The notes: generated by a model from the letters alone, not told the origin. Counted from the first letter of the stretch, positions 9,524-19,650 are shown. The stretch is 64,000 bases of DNA from Pseudarthrobacter psychrotolerans (GCF_009911795.1 NZ_CP047898.1:4092001-4156000), one strand, 5' to 3'. Numbers and translations: made by a program.

Positions 9524-9626
9524 ACGCTCTCTCACTTAACGCAGCTTAACGACCGACGCTCTCTCACTATCTTGAGGATAGTGAGAGAGCGTCTCCGGTT
9601 TTCTTGCATTAAGTGCGAGAGCGTCC
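9524..9626. repeat. Composite palindromic repeat, copy A
   Basis: Four units of the core ACGCTCTCTCACTT are present. A forward unit is at 9524. A perfect 17-base hairpin follows, with arms GACGCTCTCTCACTATC (9555-9571) and its complement (9577-9593) around loop TTGAG. A reverse unit ends near 9624. It fills the gap between the convergent transporter and malate synthase genes and could act as a two-way terminator. The same architecture recurs at four other sites here. Confidence 0.88.
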
Positions 9627-9739
9627 GCGGGTCACACGGGGTGTTCCGTCGCCGGGCCGGCGCCCCGGATCTCGGGGTGCCTGTTGCGAAGGGCGTGCCT
9701 GCCCGGCGGACGGAAATCTATTCAGTAGCCTGCTGCAGC

Positions 9740-11392
9740 TTAGGCCGCGGCGAGTTCCTCTTTGGTTGCCTTTTCGCGGGCTTCGGTGAGGTAGCGGGCG
9801 TAGGCGGGGAGGGTCAGGAAGGACGGGAAGTCCTGGCCGAGGGTGACTTCCTCGAAGATGTCGCGGGAGTCGTCGAAGCGGTCGCCGTCGAAGCGTTCCA
9901 GGCGTGCGAACTCTTCGTCGAGCAGTTCCTCGATCCACTGGTGGGTGATGATTTCGCCGCGGTCGGTGATGGCGGACGCGAACATCCACTGCCAGATCTG
10001 GGAGCGGGAGATTTCCGCGGTGGCGGCGTCTTCCATGAGGTTGTGGATGGCGACGGCGCCGTTCCCGCGGAGCCAGGACTCGATGTAGCGGATGCCTACC
10101 TCGATGTTGTTCCGGATGCCCTGTTCGGTGATGGTGCCTTCGGTCGCGGCCACGTTGATGAGGGCGCGGTCATCGGGGATGACGTCCTCGCGGGTACGGT
10201 CCAGCTGGTTGGGACGGTCGCCGAGGGTTGCATCGAACACTTCGCGGCAGACCGGAACCAGGTCCGGGTGGGCCACCCAGGAGCCGTCGAAGCCGTCGTT
10301 GGCCTCGCGGGTTTTGTCGGCGCGGACCTTCTCGAACGCGTTGGTGTTGGCGGCTTCGTCCTTGCGGTTGGGGACGGCAGCGGCCATGCCGCCGATGGCC
10401 ATGGCGCCGCGCTTGTGGCAGGCGCGGACCAGCTGTTCGGTGTAGGCGCGCATGAACGGCTGCGTCATGGTCACCTGGGCGCGGTCCGGCAGGACGAACC
10501 GGGGGCCGCGGGTACGGAAGTTCTTGATCAGGGAGAAGATGTAGTCCCAGCGGCCGGCGTTCAGGCCTGAGGCGTGATCACGCAGTTCGTAGAGGATCTC
10601 CTCCATTTCGAACGCCGCGGTGATGGTCTCGATCAGCACGGTGGCGCGGATGGTGCCCTGCGGGATGCCCAGCAGGTCCTGGGCGAGGACGAAGATGTCA
10701 TTCCACAGCCGTGCCTCGAGGTGGTTCTCGATCTTGGGCAGGTAGAAGTAGGGGCCCTTGCCCTGGGCCAGGAGGCGGCGGGCGTTGTGGAAGAAGAACA
10801 GGCCGAAGTCCACGATGCCGCCCGCCACGGGGGCGCCGTCGATGATCATGTGCTTCTCGGGCAGGTGCCAGCCGCGGGGGCGCACCACGATGGTGGGCAG
10901 TTCCCCGGCGGGGCGGAGCTTGTATTCCTTGCCCTCGGGAGTGGTGAAGTCGATCCGGCGTTCCAGCGCGTCGGTGAGGTTCAGCTGGCCCTTGATGACG
11001 TTCCGCCAGGTGGGGGTGGAGGAGTCTTCCATGTCAGCGAGCCAGACCTTCGCGCCGGAGTTCAGCGCGTTGATGGTCATTTTCTTATCCACCGGTCCGG
11101 TGATTTCCACGCGGCGGTCCTCCAGGCCCGGGGCCGGGGGAGCGACGCGCCACGACGGGTCGTTGCGGATGTCCTCGGTTTCGCGGAGGAACTTCGGATC
11201 CTGGCCGGCAGCGATCTCGGCCCGGCGGGTCCGGCGTGCCTGCAGCAGTTCCTGCCGGCGCTCAGCCGTGGCCCGGTGCAGCTTGGCGACAAACTCCAGT
11301 GCATCCGGAGTAAGGACCTCGTCCTGCCGGCAAATGGGCTGCGCGGCCAAAGTGATCCCGTTGATGGTGAAGCTGTCAGTGAAGGTGTTCAT
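9740..11392 (-). CDS. aceB: Malate synthase A
   Basis: 550 aa, the usual length for malate synthase A. ATG 11392 has AAGGAG seven bases upstream. Signatures include the family block [33 protein letters not shown] with the catalytic Arg region, the acid pair in [20 protein letters not shown], and [10 protein letters not shown]. The enzyme condenses glyoxylate with acetyl-CoA to malate, the second step of the glyoxylate shunt in the cytoplasm. It lies 226 bases downstream of aceA on the same strand, with a strong hairpin in between. Confidence 0.96.
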   Translation of the reverse strand: MNTFTDSFTINGITLAAQPICRQDEVLTPDALEFVAKLHRATAERRQELLQARRTRRAEIAAGQDPKFLRETEDIRNDPSWRVAPPAPGLEDRRVEITGPVDKKMTINALNSGAKVWLADMEDSSTPTWRNVIKGQLNLTDALERRIDFTTPEGKEYKLRPAGELPTIVVRPRGWHLPEKHMIIDGAPVAGGIVDFGLFFFHNARRLLAQGKGPYFYLPKIENHLEARLWNDIFVLAQDLLGIPQGTIRATVLIETITAAFEMEEILYELRDHASGLNAGRWDYIFSLIKNFRTRGPRFVLPDRAQVTMTQPFMRAYTEQLVRACHKRGAMAIGGMAAAVPNRKDEAANTNAFEKVRADKTREANDGFDGSWVAHPDLVPVCREVFDATLGDRPNQLDRTREDVIPDDRALINVAATEGTITEQGIRNNIEVGIRYIESWLRGNGAVAIHNLMEDAATAEISRSQIWQWMFASAITDRGEIITHQWIEELLDEEFARLERFDGDRFDDSRDIFEEVTLGQDFPSFLTLPAYARYLTEAREKATKEELAAA

Positions 11393-11508
11393 TTCAATCT
11401 CCTTAAAGACGAAAAGGGGAGTTCGACGTCGGGTAGCGGCACAGCGGTGAGCGAGGCACAAGGCCGAAGGAGCCGGTAACGCGGCAGCGTGCGTAAAAGG
11501 GGCCCTGT

Positions 11509-11548
11509 GGCCGGCTTCGTCCTCGCTCAGCGAGGTAAGAAGCCGGCC
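11509..11548 (-). terminator. Nested hairpin between aceA and aceB
   Basis: GGCCGGCTTC (11509-11518) pairs with GAAGCCGGCC (11539-11548), and CCTCGC/GCGAGG (11521-11535) pairs inside it. No T-run follows on the minus strand. It may act as an attenuator or RNA-stabilising element setting the aceA:aceB ratio. A second smaller stem lies at 11588-11603. The role is inferred. Confidence 0.5.
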
Positions 11549-11618
11549 ATGGGGAATAGCACGCCGAGCGATGCCGGTCCGAAGGCCGGCGGTGACAACC
11601 GCCGTCGAACGGTAAGTG

Positions 11619-12935
11619 TTAGTGGAACTGGCCTTCTTCGGTGGATCCCACCAGTGCCAGGGTTGATGCGTTCGGGTTGAGCGCAGTTGCAATGTCGTCG
11701 AAGTAGCCGGTGCCGACTTCGCGCTGGTGCTTGGTCGCGGTGTAGCCGCGGGACTCGGAGGCGAATTCCTTTTCCTGGAGCTCGACGTAGGCGCTCATGC
11801 CTTCACGGGCGTAACCGTGGGCGAGATCGAACATCGAGTAGTTCAGGGCGTGGAAGCCGGCCAGGGTGATGAACTGGAACGTGAAGCCCATGGCGCCGAG
11901 TTCACGCTGGAACTTGGCGATGGTGGCGTCGTCCAGGTGCTTGCGCCAGTTGAACGACGGCGAGCAGTTGTAGGAGAGCATCTGGTCCGGGAAGTCAGCC
12001 TTGACGGCCTCGGCGAACTTGCGGGCCAGCTCAAGGTCCGGGGTGCCCGTCTCCATCCAGATGAGGTCAGAGTACGGGGCGTAGGCCTTGGCGCGGGCGA
12101 TGCAGGGTTCGATGCCGTTGCGGACCTTGTAGAAGCCTTCCGGGGTGCGTTCGCCGGTGACGAATTCCTTGTCGCGGGGATCGACGTCGGAGGTGATCAG
12201 GGTGGCTGCCTCGGCGTCGGTGCGGGCTATGACCACCGAGGGGGTGCCGGCGACGTCGGCGGCCAGGCGGGCCGCGTTCAGCGTGCGGACGTGCTGCTGG
12301 GTGGGGATGAGCACCTTGCCGCCGAGGTGGCCGCACTTCTTCTCCGAGGCGAGCTGGTCTTCCCAGTGCACACCTGACGCGCCGGCCTGGATCATGGATT
12401 TCATGAGCTCGTAGGCGTTCAGCGGGCCGCCGAAGCCGGCCTCGGCGTCGGCAATGATCGGGACCATCCAGTCCTCAACGGTCTGGATGCCTTCGGAGAA
12501 TTCGATCTGGTCTGCGCGGAGGAGGGCGTTGTTGATGCGGCGCACTACGGTCGGGACCGAGTTGGCCGGGTACAGCGACTGGTCCGGGTAGGTGTGGCCG
12601 GAGTTGTTGGCGTCGGCGGCAACCTGCCAGCCGGAGAGGTAGATGGCGCGGAGGCCGGCCTTGACCTGCTGCACGGCCTGGTTTCCGGTCAGGGCGCCCA
12701 GGGCGTTGGTGTACCCGCCGGTCTTGTGCTCTTCGGTGAGCTGCTTCCACAGCTTCTCGGATCCACGGCGGGCCAGCGTGTGCTCTTCGGAGACCCGGCC
12801 GCGGAGCTTGACGACGTCCGAGGCCTTGTAGTCACGGGTCACACCTTCCCAGCGGGGGTTGGCGGCCCACTCGAGCTCCAGGGCGGCGGCCTGCTCTTCG
12901 GGCGTCTGCTGGGTGGGCTCAAATGCTGCAGTCAT
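11619..12935 (-). CDS. aceA: Isocitrate lyase
   Basis: 438 aa, normal for bacterial isocitrate lyase. ATG 12935 has GGAGA upstream. The catalytic segment [17 protein letters not shown] carries the active-site Cys near residue 200; the metal and substrate segment [11 protein letters not shown] and [10 protein letters not shown] are also present. It cleaves isocitrate to succinate and glyoxylate, the committed step of growth on acetate or fatty acids. It is the first gene of the aceA-aceB pair and diverges from a RamB-like regulator, as expected for acetate control. Confidence 0.97.
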   Translation of the reverse strand: MTAAFEPTQQTPEEQAAALELEWAANPRWEGVTRDYKASDVVKLRGRVSEEHTLARRGSEKLWKQLTEEHKTGGYTNALGALTGNQAVQQVKAGLRAIYLSGWQVAADANNSGHTYPDQSLYPANSVPTVVRRINNALLRADQIEFSEGIQTVEDWMVPIIADAEAGFGGPLNAYELMKSMIQAGASGVHWEDQLASEKKCGHLGGKVLIPTQQHVRTLNAARLAADVAGTPSVVIARTDAEAATLITSDVDPRDKEFVTGERTPEGFYKVRNGIEPCIARAKAYAPYSDLIWMETGTPDLELARKFAEAVKADFPDQMLSYNCSPSFNWRKHLDDATIAKFQRELGAMGFTFQFITLAGFHALNYSMFDLAHGYAREGMSAYVELQEKEFASESRGYTATKHQREVGTGYFDDIATALNPNASTLALVGSTEEGQFH

Positions 12936-13083
12936 CGTTGTCTCCTTGATTGAGCTCCGGGTGGTAATCCGCCGGCCGGAGCTACTTCGTTGCAGTTCCG
13001 GCCGGCATGCCCGGTGCGGTGTTTCTTTCCGTGATTACTACTTTTCAGCACTTCACAACACTTCTCTAGGGGAAAACAATGGA

Positions 13084-13099
13084 AAGAAATGCATTTCTT
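13084..13099. promoter_or_regulatory. 16-bp perfect palindrome between aceA and regulator
   Basis: AAGAAATGCATTTCTT is perfectly symmetric, and a half-site AAGAAATG recurs at 13111-13118 over the regulator's start codon. It sits in the divergent gap between aceA and the RamB-like gene. It is a candidate binding site for that regulator, acting on itself and on the glyoxylate shunt. It does not match the corynebacterial RamB consensus as I remember it, so the assignment is tentative. Confidence 0.5.
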
Positions 13100-13115
13100 C
13101 GCGTATGCTCAAGAA

Positions 13116-14602
13116 ATGACGCCTGGAAGCTGGAACCGCGAAGTCGTACTGCCACCGTCGTCCGCCGCCTCCCTGGAGCTGGACGTCATCAGCCTGGGCC
13201 GCCGGGTGCGGCATCTGCGCAAGCAGGCCGGGCTCACTCTCGATGACCTGAGCGCCGCCGTCGGGACCGCCCCCAGCCAGTTGAGCCTGATCGAAAACGG
13301 CAAACGGGAGCCCAAGCTTTCCCTGCTGCAGGGGCTGGCCGCCGCGCTCAACGTGAGCATCGACCAGTTGCTTGGCTCCGAACCGCCGAGCCGCCGGGCC
13401 GCCCTGGAAATTGAGCTGGAACGCTACCAGCGGGGCCCCTGTACGAGTCCCTCAACCTGCCCAAAATCCGCATCAGCTCACGGCTCCCGGTCGATGTGCT
13501 GGAGGCGCAGGTGGGTCTGCTGCACGAGCTCGAACGCAAGCTTAACGAGCAGGTGGCGACGCCGGAGGAGGCCCGCCGCGCGAACGGTGAGCTGCGTGCC
13601 ATGATGCGCGAGCGCGGCAACTACTTCCCGGAGTATGAGGCCGAGGCGCAGAAGGTCCTGGGGCTGGTGGGTTACACGGCCGGGCCGCTGAGCCAGCACG
13701 TCATCGCCGACATCGCCGAGAAGCTCGGATTCACCCTCCATCACGTGAGCGACCTGCCGCATTCCACCCGTTCAGTGACGGATTTGAAGAATCACAGAAT
13801 TTACCTGACGCAGAGCCAGCGGCAGGACCACGACCCCCGCTCTGTGCTGTTGCAGGCGCTGGGGCACTACGTCCTGGGGCACGAGACGCCGAAAAACTAC
13901 GGCGACTTCCTCGGCCAGCGGGTGGCCACCAACTACTTCGCGGCCGCGCTCCTGCTGCCCGAGCAGGCCACTGTGGACTTCCTGCAGAAGGCCAAGGCTG
14001 CCAAGGAAATCGCTGTTGAGGACATCCGGGACGCCTTTGCCGTGTCCTACGAGACCGCCGCGCACCGCTTCACCAACCTCGCCACGAAGCATCTGGGCAT
14101 CACCACCCACTTCCAGAAGACCCACAAGAGCGGCATCATCTACAAGGCCTACGAGAACGACGGCGTGACCTTCCCGATGGACCACACCGGCGCCATTGAA
14201 GGCCAGCCGTCGTGCAAGGCGTGGACGTCGCGGGCGGTGTTCGATGTGCCGGACAAGTTCAGCGCGTACAGCCAGTACACCGACACTCCGTCCGGCACGT
14301 ACTGGTGCACGGCCCGGACAGAGCGCTCGGCCAACGGCGAGTTTTCGCTGTCGATCGGGGTGCCGTACCAGCATGTGAAGTGGTTCCGCGGCCGGGAAAC
14401 CACGGCCCGCGAAAAGTCCACGTGCCCGGACCCGAACTGCTGCAAGCGGCCCCCGGCAGCACTGGCCTCCGAGTGGGCGGGGAACGCCTGGCCGGCGGCT
14501 CGCGCCAACACGCACCTGCTGGCCGCGATGCCGCCCGGCGCGTTCCCCGGCGTGGACGAGACCGAGGTGTACAGCTTCCTGCAGGCGCACTCGGGGAGCT
14601 GA
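13116..14602 (+). pseudogene. ramB: RamB-like short-chain fatty acyl regulator, frameshifted
   Basis: Two frames join into one regulator of about 495 residues. ATG 13116 starts MTPGSWNREV. An XRE helix-turn-helix (LGRRVRHLRKQAGLTLDDLS then PSQLSLIENGKREPKLS) is followed by ERYQRGP. The second frame then gives LYESLNLPKIRISSRLPVDV, an IrrE/ImmA-like region (QALGHYVLGHE) and a Cys-rich C-terminus. Adding one C in the run at 13436-13439 joins them as RGPLYESLN. RamB represses or activates acetate genes in relatives, and its place opposite aceA supports the call. A sequencing indel is as likely as true inactivation. Confidence 0.8.
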
Positions 14603-14606
14603 CCCC

Positions 14607-14711
14607 CGGACGCTCTCTCACTTAGTGCTGGTTTTTCCCAGGACGCTCTCTCACTTTCTTGGGGAGAGTGAGAGAGGGCCGGGGAATTTGCTGCAGCAAG
14701 TGATAGAGCGT
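14607..14711. repeat. Composite palindromic repeat, copy B
   Basis: The four-unit plan is the same as copy A: a forward unit at 14607, a central hairpin (GGACGCTCTCTCACTTTC, loop TTGGG, degenerate right arm ending GAGGGCC) at 14641-14679, and a reverse unit AAGTGATAGAGCGT ending at 14711. Several mismatches show it is older or drifting. It lies between the convergent RamB-like and TAXI genes. Confidence 0.82.
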
Positions 14712-14715
14712 TTCC

Positions 14716-15750
14716 TTACCCGTGGAGCTCCCGGTACGCTGCAGCAGCGCCGGGGTGCAGGGGCAAACCCGCGGTGTTGATCAGGGATTCCGGGCTCAGG
14801 AACTGGACCCCCAGGCTGGAGCGAGGGATGAGTTCCTCGGCGTGTCCCACGAGCAATTCGACGGTCCGCTTGACGGTCTGGTCATCAAGATCGCTCCGGC
14901 ACAGCAGCACGTTCGCCACGCCCACGGTCCACACGGCCGGAATGCCCGCGTAGGCGCCTGCCGGGATCAGCACCCGGTCGTAGAAAACGCCGTATTTGGC
15001 CCGAAGTGCCGGCAGCAGCGGGGACAGATCAAGGAAACCCAGCCCGACGTCGTCGTTCGCGGCAGCAATGGCCGCGGTCGGCACGCCACCTGACCAGAAC
15101 AACGCGTCCGCTGTTCCGTCCCGCAGGGCCGCGATGCCCTCGTTGAGGCCGAGGCTCAGCACTGTGACGCCGCCCGCCGCTCCGGCTGTGGTGCTGAGCC
15201 CGGCAGCCTCGATCAGCCGCGGAGTGGTCAGCGACGTCCCCGAGCCGGGCTTGCCAACAGCCACGGTCCGGCCGGCAAGCGCGCCGATGTCCCGGATCCC
15301 GCTGTTTTGCCGGATGACGCAGTGGACGTAGTTCTCGTACACCTTTCCAACGGCGGAAAGTCCGACGGCGGGCGGGTCACCCACCGCTGTGCGTTGGGCC
15401 GCCGAATCCGCCAGCGCGACGGCGAACGTGGCTTTGCCCGTCAGCAGATGTTCGAGGTTGTCCAGGCTGCCGCCCGTAGTCAGCGCCGTCGCCTGGCCGG
15501 CAACACCATGACGCTGGAGGGACGCCGCCAGCAGTTCGGCGAACTCGAGGTAGAAGCCGCCGGGTTCGCCGCCGGCCACGGTTACGGTGCCCGGGCGGTC
15601 CGTGGGCGTGCACGCACTCAGGCCCGGCAGGAGCAGCCCGGACATCCCGGCGGCCAGGCCGGCCTTCAGGACGGTCCGCCGCGGGGGAAGCGGGTATGTC
15701 GCGGGAAGGGCCCGCGCCCCACTCAGACGTGCTCCGGTCAGGTCAGCCAC
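14716..15750 (-). CDS. TAXI-family substrate-binding lipoprotein
   Basis: 344 aa from GTG 15750, which overlaps the kinase stop by 8 bases. A Tat-like signal (PPRRTVLKAGLAAG) ends in lipobox LSAC, so it is an exported lipoprotein. The body matches the TAXI family of TRAP solute-binding proteins, e.g. VAGGEPGGFYLEFAELLA, KPGSGTSLTTPRLIEAAG and DALFWSGGVPTAAI. No TRAP membrane subunits are nearby. It is the third gene of a two-component operon, so it may present ligand to the kinase rather than to a transporter (inference). Confidence 0.88.
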   Translation of the reverse strand: MADLTGARLSGARALPATYPLPPRRTVLKAGLAAGMSGLLLPGLSACTPTDRPGTVTVAGGEPGGFYLEFAELLAASLQRHGVAGQATALTTGGSLDNLEHLLTGKATFAVALADSAAQRTAVGDPPAVGLSAVGKVYENYVHCVIRQNSGIRDIGALAGRTVAVGKPGSGTSLTTPRLIEAAGLSTTAGAAGGVTVLSLGLNEGIAALRDGTADALFWSGGVPTAAIAAANDDVGLGFLDLSPLLPALRAKYGVFYDRVLIPAGAYAGIPAVWTVGVANVLLCRSDLDDQTVKRTVELLVGHAEELIPRSSLGVQFLSPESLINTAGLPLHPGAAAAYRELHG

Positions 15751-17197
15751 GCGGGGCCACCTGCTCCGGTCCGGCAAAAGGTCCAGGCGCGTCCGCTGCA
15801 CGCGGAAACTCCAGGCGTGCGATCAGGCCATGCGGCGAGGCGTCCGCAAGCACCAGCCGGCCGCCGTTGGCCCCGGCGAGCTTGTCCACTATGGTCATGC
15901 CCAGCCCGGTGCCGCGGATGGTCCGGTGCGCCGGGGACCGCCAGAAGCGGGTTGTGGCCGCCGTCCGTTCATCGGCGGAAAGGCCGGGGCCGTCGTCGGA
16001 CACTTCGATGGTCACTGCGCCCTGGCGCTCGCGGGCAGCAACCGAGATATGGGCGCCGGGAGCGTATTTGATGGCGTTGTTCAGAAGTTCGCCGACCATC
16101 TGGGCCAGTTCTGCGGAGTTGCAGGCGATGTTAACGGCGGTGTCCGGCGGATCTGTCAGTACGATCGATGCTCCGCTGTGCTTGGCGGCGGGGCCCGCCC
16201 GTTCGGTTTCTTCCTGCAGAACCGGGTAGGGATCAAGAGGGGCCTGTGCCGCGGGCGACGCGGTTCCCAGCGGGCTCCGGGCGGAGTCCTCAGAGGCCCT
16301 GTGCTCGGCGGCCGCCAGCCGAAGCACCCCGTCCAGGATCTCCTCCACGCGTTCGAGTTCGGCCAGCGCCCCTGCCGCGGCGTCGTGCTCCCGGGCGGTC
16401 TTCAGTTCCAGTTGCAGCAGATCGATCCTGAGCCGCAGGGCGCCCACGGGATTGCGCAGTTCGTGCGAGGTGTCCGCGATCAGTTGCCGTTGGGAATCGA
16501 GGCTGTGGCTGACGGTCTGCGCCATGGTGGTGAATGAACGGCTCAGTTGCCGAAGTTCCGGCGGCCCGGCCTCGGGAAGCTGACCGGTCCGGCCTGTTGC
16601 CTCCAGTTCGGTGACAGCCGCGTTCAGGCGGTGCACGGGCCGGAGGACCCACCCGGTCACGCGGGCCGCGCCCAGCAGGAGCACCGCAGCCAGGACCGCC
16701 GCCGCCAATGCCACGATGAGCCACCGCTCCCGCAGTTTCTGCCGGGCCGCGTCCAGGTTGACCTCGAGGACGGCTTCGCCCAGGACCTGGCTCGCGCTGC
16801 CGAAGGAGCGGGAGATCACCTCGGAGGATGGCCCGAACGGCTGCAGCGGTGTGAGCGTGGTGTCGCTGAGGTTCAGGTTCGCCCTGGCCACCGCGTCCCG
16901 GACGTCCGGCCGGTCCTCGCTTAGGCCGCCGGAGCGCAGGGTGCCCTGCTGGAGGCGGATCAGGACTCCCTCTCCGTAGAGTTCGCTATACCTGTCCATC
17001 TCCGCCTGCAATTGTGCGGTCTCGCCGGCGGAAGCTGCGTCGAATGCCACTTGCGCCAGGCGGTTGAGCGACGCGGCACGGTTGATCTGGAGTTCCTGGG
17101 TCAGCTCCCGGCCGGCCGAGGTCAGGATGGCGTTGGAGGCGATGATGACGATAAGTACCGCCAGGACACTCAGGATGCCCAGGACGCGCAGTTTCAC
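15743..17197 (-). CDS. Sensor histidine kinase
   Basis: 484 aa from GTG 17197, overlapping the response-regulator stop (GTGA). A first membrane helix (ILSVLAVLIVIIASNAIL) and a second near residue 165 flank an extracellular sensor of about 130 residues. A HAMP-like linker follows, then the H-box DTSHELRNPVG with the phosphorylated His, N-box NNAIKYAPG, G1 DDGPGLS and G2 GTGLGM. All catalytic boxes are intact. It should phosphorylate the adjacent OmpR-type regulator. The linked TAXI protein suggests the signal is a small carboxylate. Confidence 0.93.
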   Translation of the reverse strand: MKLRVLGILSVLAVLIVIIASNAILTSAGRELTQELQINRAASLNRLAQVAFDAASAGETAQLQAEMDRYSELYGEGVLIRLQQGTLRSGGLSEDRPDVRDAVARANLNLSDTTLTPLQPFGPSSEVISRSFGSASQVLGEAVLEVNLDAARQKLRERWLIVALAAAVLAAVLLLGAARVTGWVLRPVHRLNAAVTELEATGRTGQLPEAGPPELRQLSRSFTTMAQTVSHSLDSQRQLIADTSHELRNPVGALRLRIDLLQLELKTAREHDAAAGALAELERVEEILDGVLRLAAAEHRASEDSARSPLGTASPAAQAPLDPYPVLQEETERAGPAAKHSGASIVLTDPPDTAVNIACNSAELAQMVGELLNNAIKYAPGAHISVAARERQGAVTIEVSDDGPGLSADERTAATTRFWRSPAHRTIRGTGLGMTIVDKLAGANGGRLVLADASPHGLIARLEFPRAADAPGPFAGPEQVAPRG

Positions 17198-17862
17198 GCC
17201 GGGTCCGCCTCGACCCGGTAGCCGACACCGCGGACGTTGATGATGAAGCCAGGCAACCGGAGCTTCGCCCGCAGCCCCGTCAGGTGCACATCCAGGGACC
17301 GGGAAGAGGCCACAAAAGCGTCGCCCCACAGCGCGTCCAGGATCTGTTCGCGGGTGACTACGGAACCGGCGTGGCTGGCCAACAGTGCCAGCAGGTCGAA
17401 CTCCGTGGCGGTCAGCGGCAGGACCTCGGAACGGAGGGCTGCCACGCGCCGCTCAAGGTCGATCTCAAGATCCCCCAGCACCACGCTCTGCTGCCGCGTA
17501 CCGCCATGACGCCCGGCACGCCGGGTGACGGCTTCGATGCGGGCAAGAAGTTCCACAAGCTTCACAGGCTTAACGAGGTAGTCGTCCGCTCCGGACCGCA
17601 GGCCGAGCACCACGCTGCGTTCGTCGTCGCGCGCGGTGAGAATCAGGATGGGCACCGGCGTGACCTGGCGCAGTTTCCGCAGGACGTCCAGTCCGTCCAT
17701 ATCGGGAAGGCCCAGGTCCAGCAGGATTACTTCGAACTTCCGGTGGACCAGCAGGGCGTCGGCTCCCCGGGCAACCCGGGTGGGGTTATGCCCCGCGGTC
17801 GCGACGGCGGCGGCGAGGGCGGACGCCATGGCGTCGTCGTCCTCGACGATGAGCAACTCCAT
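17194..17862 (-). CDS. OmpR/TctD-like response regulator
   Basis: 222 aa. The receiver domain has the acidic pair in MELLIVEDDDAM, the phospho-acceptor Asp in LLDLGLPDMDG and the Lys in DYLVKPVKL. The C-terminal winged helix ends LRLPGFIINVRGVGYRVE, as in the OmpR class. It is the first gene of the operon and diverges from the carboxylate permease across 255 bases, which suggests it controls that permease. Confidence 0.94.
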   Translation of the reverse strand: MELLIVEDDDAMASALAAAVATAGHNPTRVARGADALLVHRKFEVILLDLGLPDMDGLDVLRKLRQVTPVPILILTARDDERSVVLGLRSGADDYLVKPVKLVELLARIEAVTRRAGRHGGTRQQSVVLGDLEIDLERRVAALRSEVLPLTATEFDLLALLASHAGSVVTREQILDALWGDAFVASSRSLDVHLTGLRAKLRLPGFIINVRGVGYRVEADPA

Positions 17863-18117
17863 GGCCTGGTTCCCTTATTCGCTGAGCGGGCAACGTCAAT
17901 CTGCCCGCTTTGGAGATTACCCCTTCTCCCGGCGAAACCTAAGGAAGTGTTAGGAAATGCCCTTTGACGTTGGATGTGCCGTGGCTCACGCATAACTTGG
18001 GATGAGGCCCTCGGCGTTTGAGGGGGACCGTCAACGTCGAGGAGGAACCATGTGCAATGTAGCGATGGACAGCACGAAAGTAAGCCAGAAGGCGCCGAAG
18101 CCCAGGAAGGTTCAGCG

Positions 18118-19512
18118 ATGAGCACCCAGCAGGCCGAAGTCCAGAGCGAAGCAGCACAGACCCGCCGGGCCGTGAGCAACATCCTAAAAGGTTCAGCAGG
18201 CAACCTCGTGGAGTGGTACGACCTCTACGTCTACACCGTCTTCGCCGCCTACTTCCAGTCGCACTTCTTCAATTCCCAAGACGACCTGCAGGCCGGGCTC
18301 GAGGCGATGGCCGTCTTCTCGACGTCGTTCCTGATGCGCCCGGTGGGCGCCTGGTTCTTCGGCCGCTATGCCGACCGCAAGGGCCGCAAGGCGGCCCTGA
18401 CGCTCAGCGTGACGATCATGTCCGCCGGTTCCTTCGCCATCGCCATCCTGCCGACGACCCAGCAGATAGGCGTCTGGGCGCTGATTCTGCTGATCCTTGT
18501 GCGGCTGGTCCAGGGCTTCTCCGTGGGCGGCGAATACGGCACCAGCGCCACCTACATGTCCGAAGCCGCCACGTCCAAACGCAGGGGCTTCTTCTCAAGC
18601 TTCCAGTACGTCACGCTGATCGGCGGCCAGATGCTGGCCCTGCTGGTGCTCGTCATCCTGCAGAACTTCATGCCCAAGAGCGATCTGACCGAGTGGGGCT
18701 GGCGTATTCCGTTCGCCATCGGCGGTGTGGCTGCCCTGGTGGTCCTGTGGCTGCGGCGCTCGATGGAGGAAACCGTCTCCGCGGAGCAGGTCGCGGCCGC
18801 CAAGGCGCCCGTCGCGGCCGGCGAAGCCCGGCCGGGCACCATGAAGCTGCTGTTCACCCAGCACTGGAAGCCGCTGCTGATCTGCATCGGCGTCACCCTC
18901 GGCGGCACCGTGGCGTTCTACACGTACACCAACTTCATTCTGAAGTTCATGAACGATACCTCCGGGATCGCCAAGACCGACACCTCCGTGATCAACTTCT
19001 GGGCGCTGTTCATCTTCATGCTGCTCCAGCCGGTCTACGGGATCATCTCGGACAAGGTCGGGCGCCGGCCGCTGCTGCTCTGGTTCGGCATCACGGGTGT
19101 GTTGTTCACCTGGCCGCTGCTATCCACCCTGTCCAACACCAAGGACCCGTTCACGGCATTCCTGCTGATGCTGGGCGGCCTGCTGATCGTCGGCGGCTAC
19201 ACCTCCATCAACGCCCTGGTGAAGGCCGAGCTGTTCCCGGCCTCCATCCGCGCCCTCGGCGTCGGTTTGGGCTACGCGATCGCCAACTCGCTCTTCGGCG
19301 GCACGGTCCCGCTGCTCGGCGCCGCGTTCCAGAAGGCCGAGCGCGTGGACCTGTTCTTCACCTATGTCACCGTGGCCATTGCCATCTCACTGCTGGTCTA
19401 CATCTTCGCCCTGAAGAACAAGAAGGCCACCCACCTGGACCGCGAACAAGGCGATGCCTGGAACCGGCCTGCCAAGGACGACGACAAGGACAAAGACCCC
19501 ATCAACGTCTAG
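18118..19512 (+). CDS. MHS-family (KgtP-like) MFS carboxylate permease
   Basis: 464 aa from ATG 18118, with AGGAAGG upstream; an alternative start 66 bases earlier lacks one. Twelve helices are expected. The N-terminal GNLVEWYDLYVYTVFAAYF, the loop FGRYADRKGRKAAL and the block GFSVGGEYGTSATYMSE are diagnostic of the metabolite:H+ symporter family, which moves 2-oxoglutarate, citrate, shikimate or betaines. With a TAXI-linked two-component system opposite, an organic acid is the likeliest substrate. The C-terminus is charged (KDDDKDKDP). Confidence 0.92.
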   Translation: MSTQQAEVQSEAAQTRRAVSNILKGSAGNLVEWYDLYVYTVFAAYFQSHFFNSQDDLQAGLEAMAVFSTSFLMRPVGAWFFGRYADRKGRKAALTLSVTIMSAGSFAIAILPTTQQIGVWALILLILVRLVQGFSVGGEYGTSATYMSEAATSKRRGFFSSFQYVTLIGGQMLALLVLVILQNFMPKSDLTEWGWRIPFAIGGVAALVVLWLRRSMEETVSAEQVAAAKAPVAAGEARPGTMKLLFTQHWKPLLICIGVTLGGTVAFYTYTNFILKFMNDTSGIAKTDTSVINFWALFIFMLLQPVYGIISDKVGRRPLLLWFGITGVLFTWPLLSTLSNTKDPFTAFLLMLGGLLIVGGYTSINALVKAELFPASIRALGVGLGYAIANSLFGGTVPLLGAAFQKAERVDLFFTYVTVAIAISLLVYIFALKNKKATHLDREQGDAWNRPAKDDDKDKDPINV

Positions 19513-19538
19513 CGTTTAGGTTCCGGGGCAGAGGCTCC

Positions 19539-19584
19539 GGTGAGCGTACGACGGCGGGTGGCCGCCCGCCGTCGTCCGCTCACC
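19539..19584 (+). terminator. Long GC-rich hairpin after MHS permease
   Basis: Twenty-base arms (19539-19558 and 19565-19584) around loop TGGCCG pair with a single mismatch. It follows the permease stop by 27 bases. There is no T-run, but stability alone suggests a terminator. Both arms contain the recurrent word CCCGCCGTCG. Confidence 0.65.
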
Positions 19585-19607
19585 GCCGTCACCGCTTACG
19601 CACCAGA

Positions 19608-19650
19608 ACGCTCTCTCACTTCCTGCAGGTTATGGAAAGTGAGAGAGCGT
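19608..19650. repeat. Palindromic repeat, copy C (single hairpin)
   Basis: ACGCTCTCTCACTTCC pairs with GGAAAGTGAGAGAGCGT (one bulged A) around loop TGCAGGTTAT. This is the only copy without outer units and the only one between tandem genes (MHS permease and poxB). Confidence 0.85.

Noticed and set aside
14716..15750. Calling the TAXI protein part of a TRAP transporter
   Set aside because: No small or large TRAP membrane subunit is present on either side.
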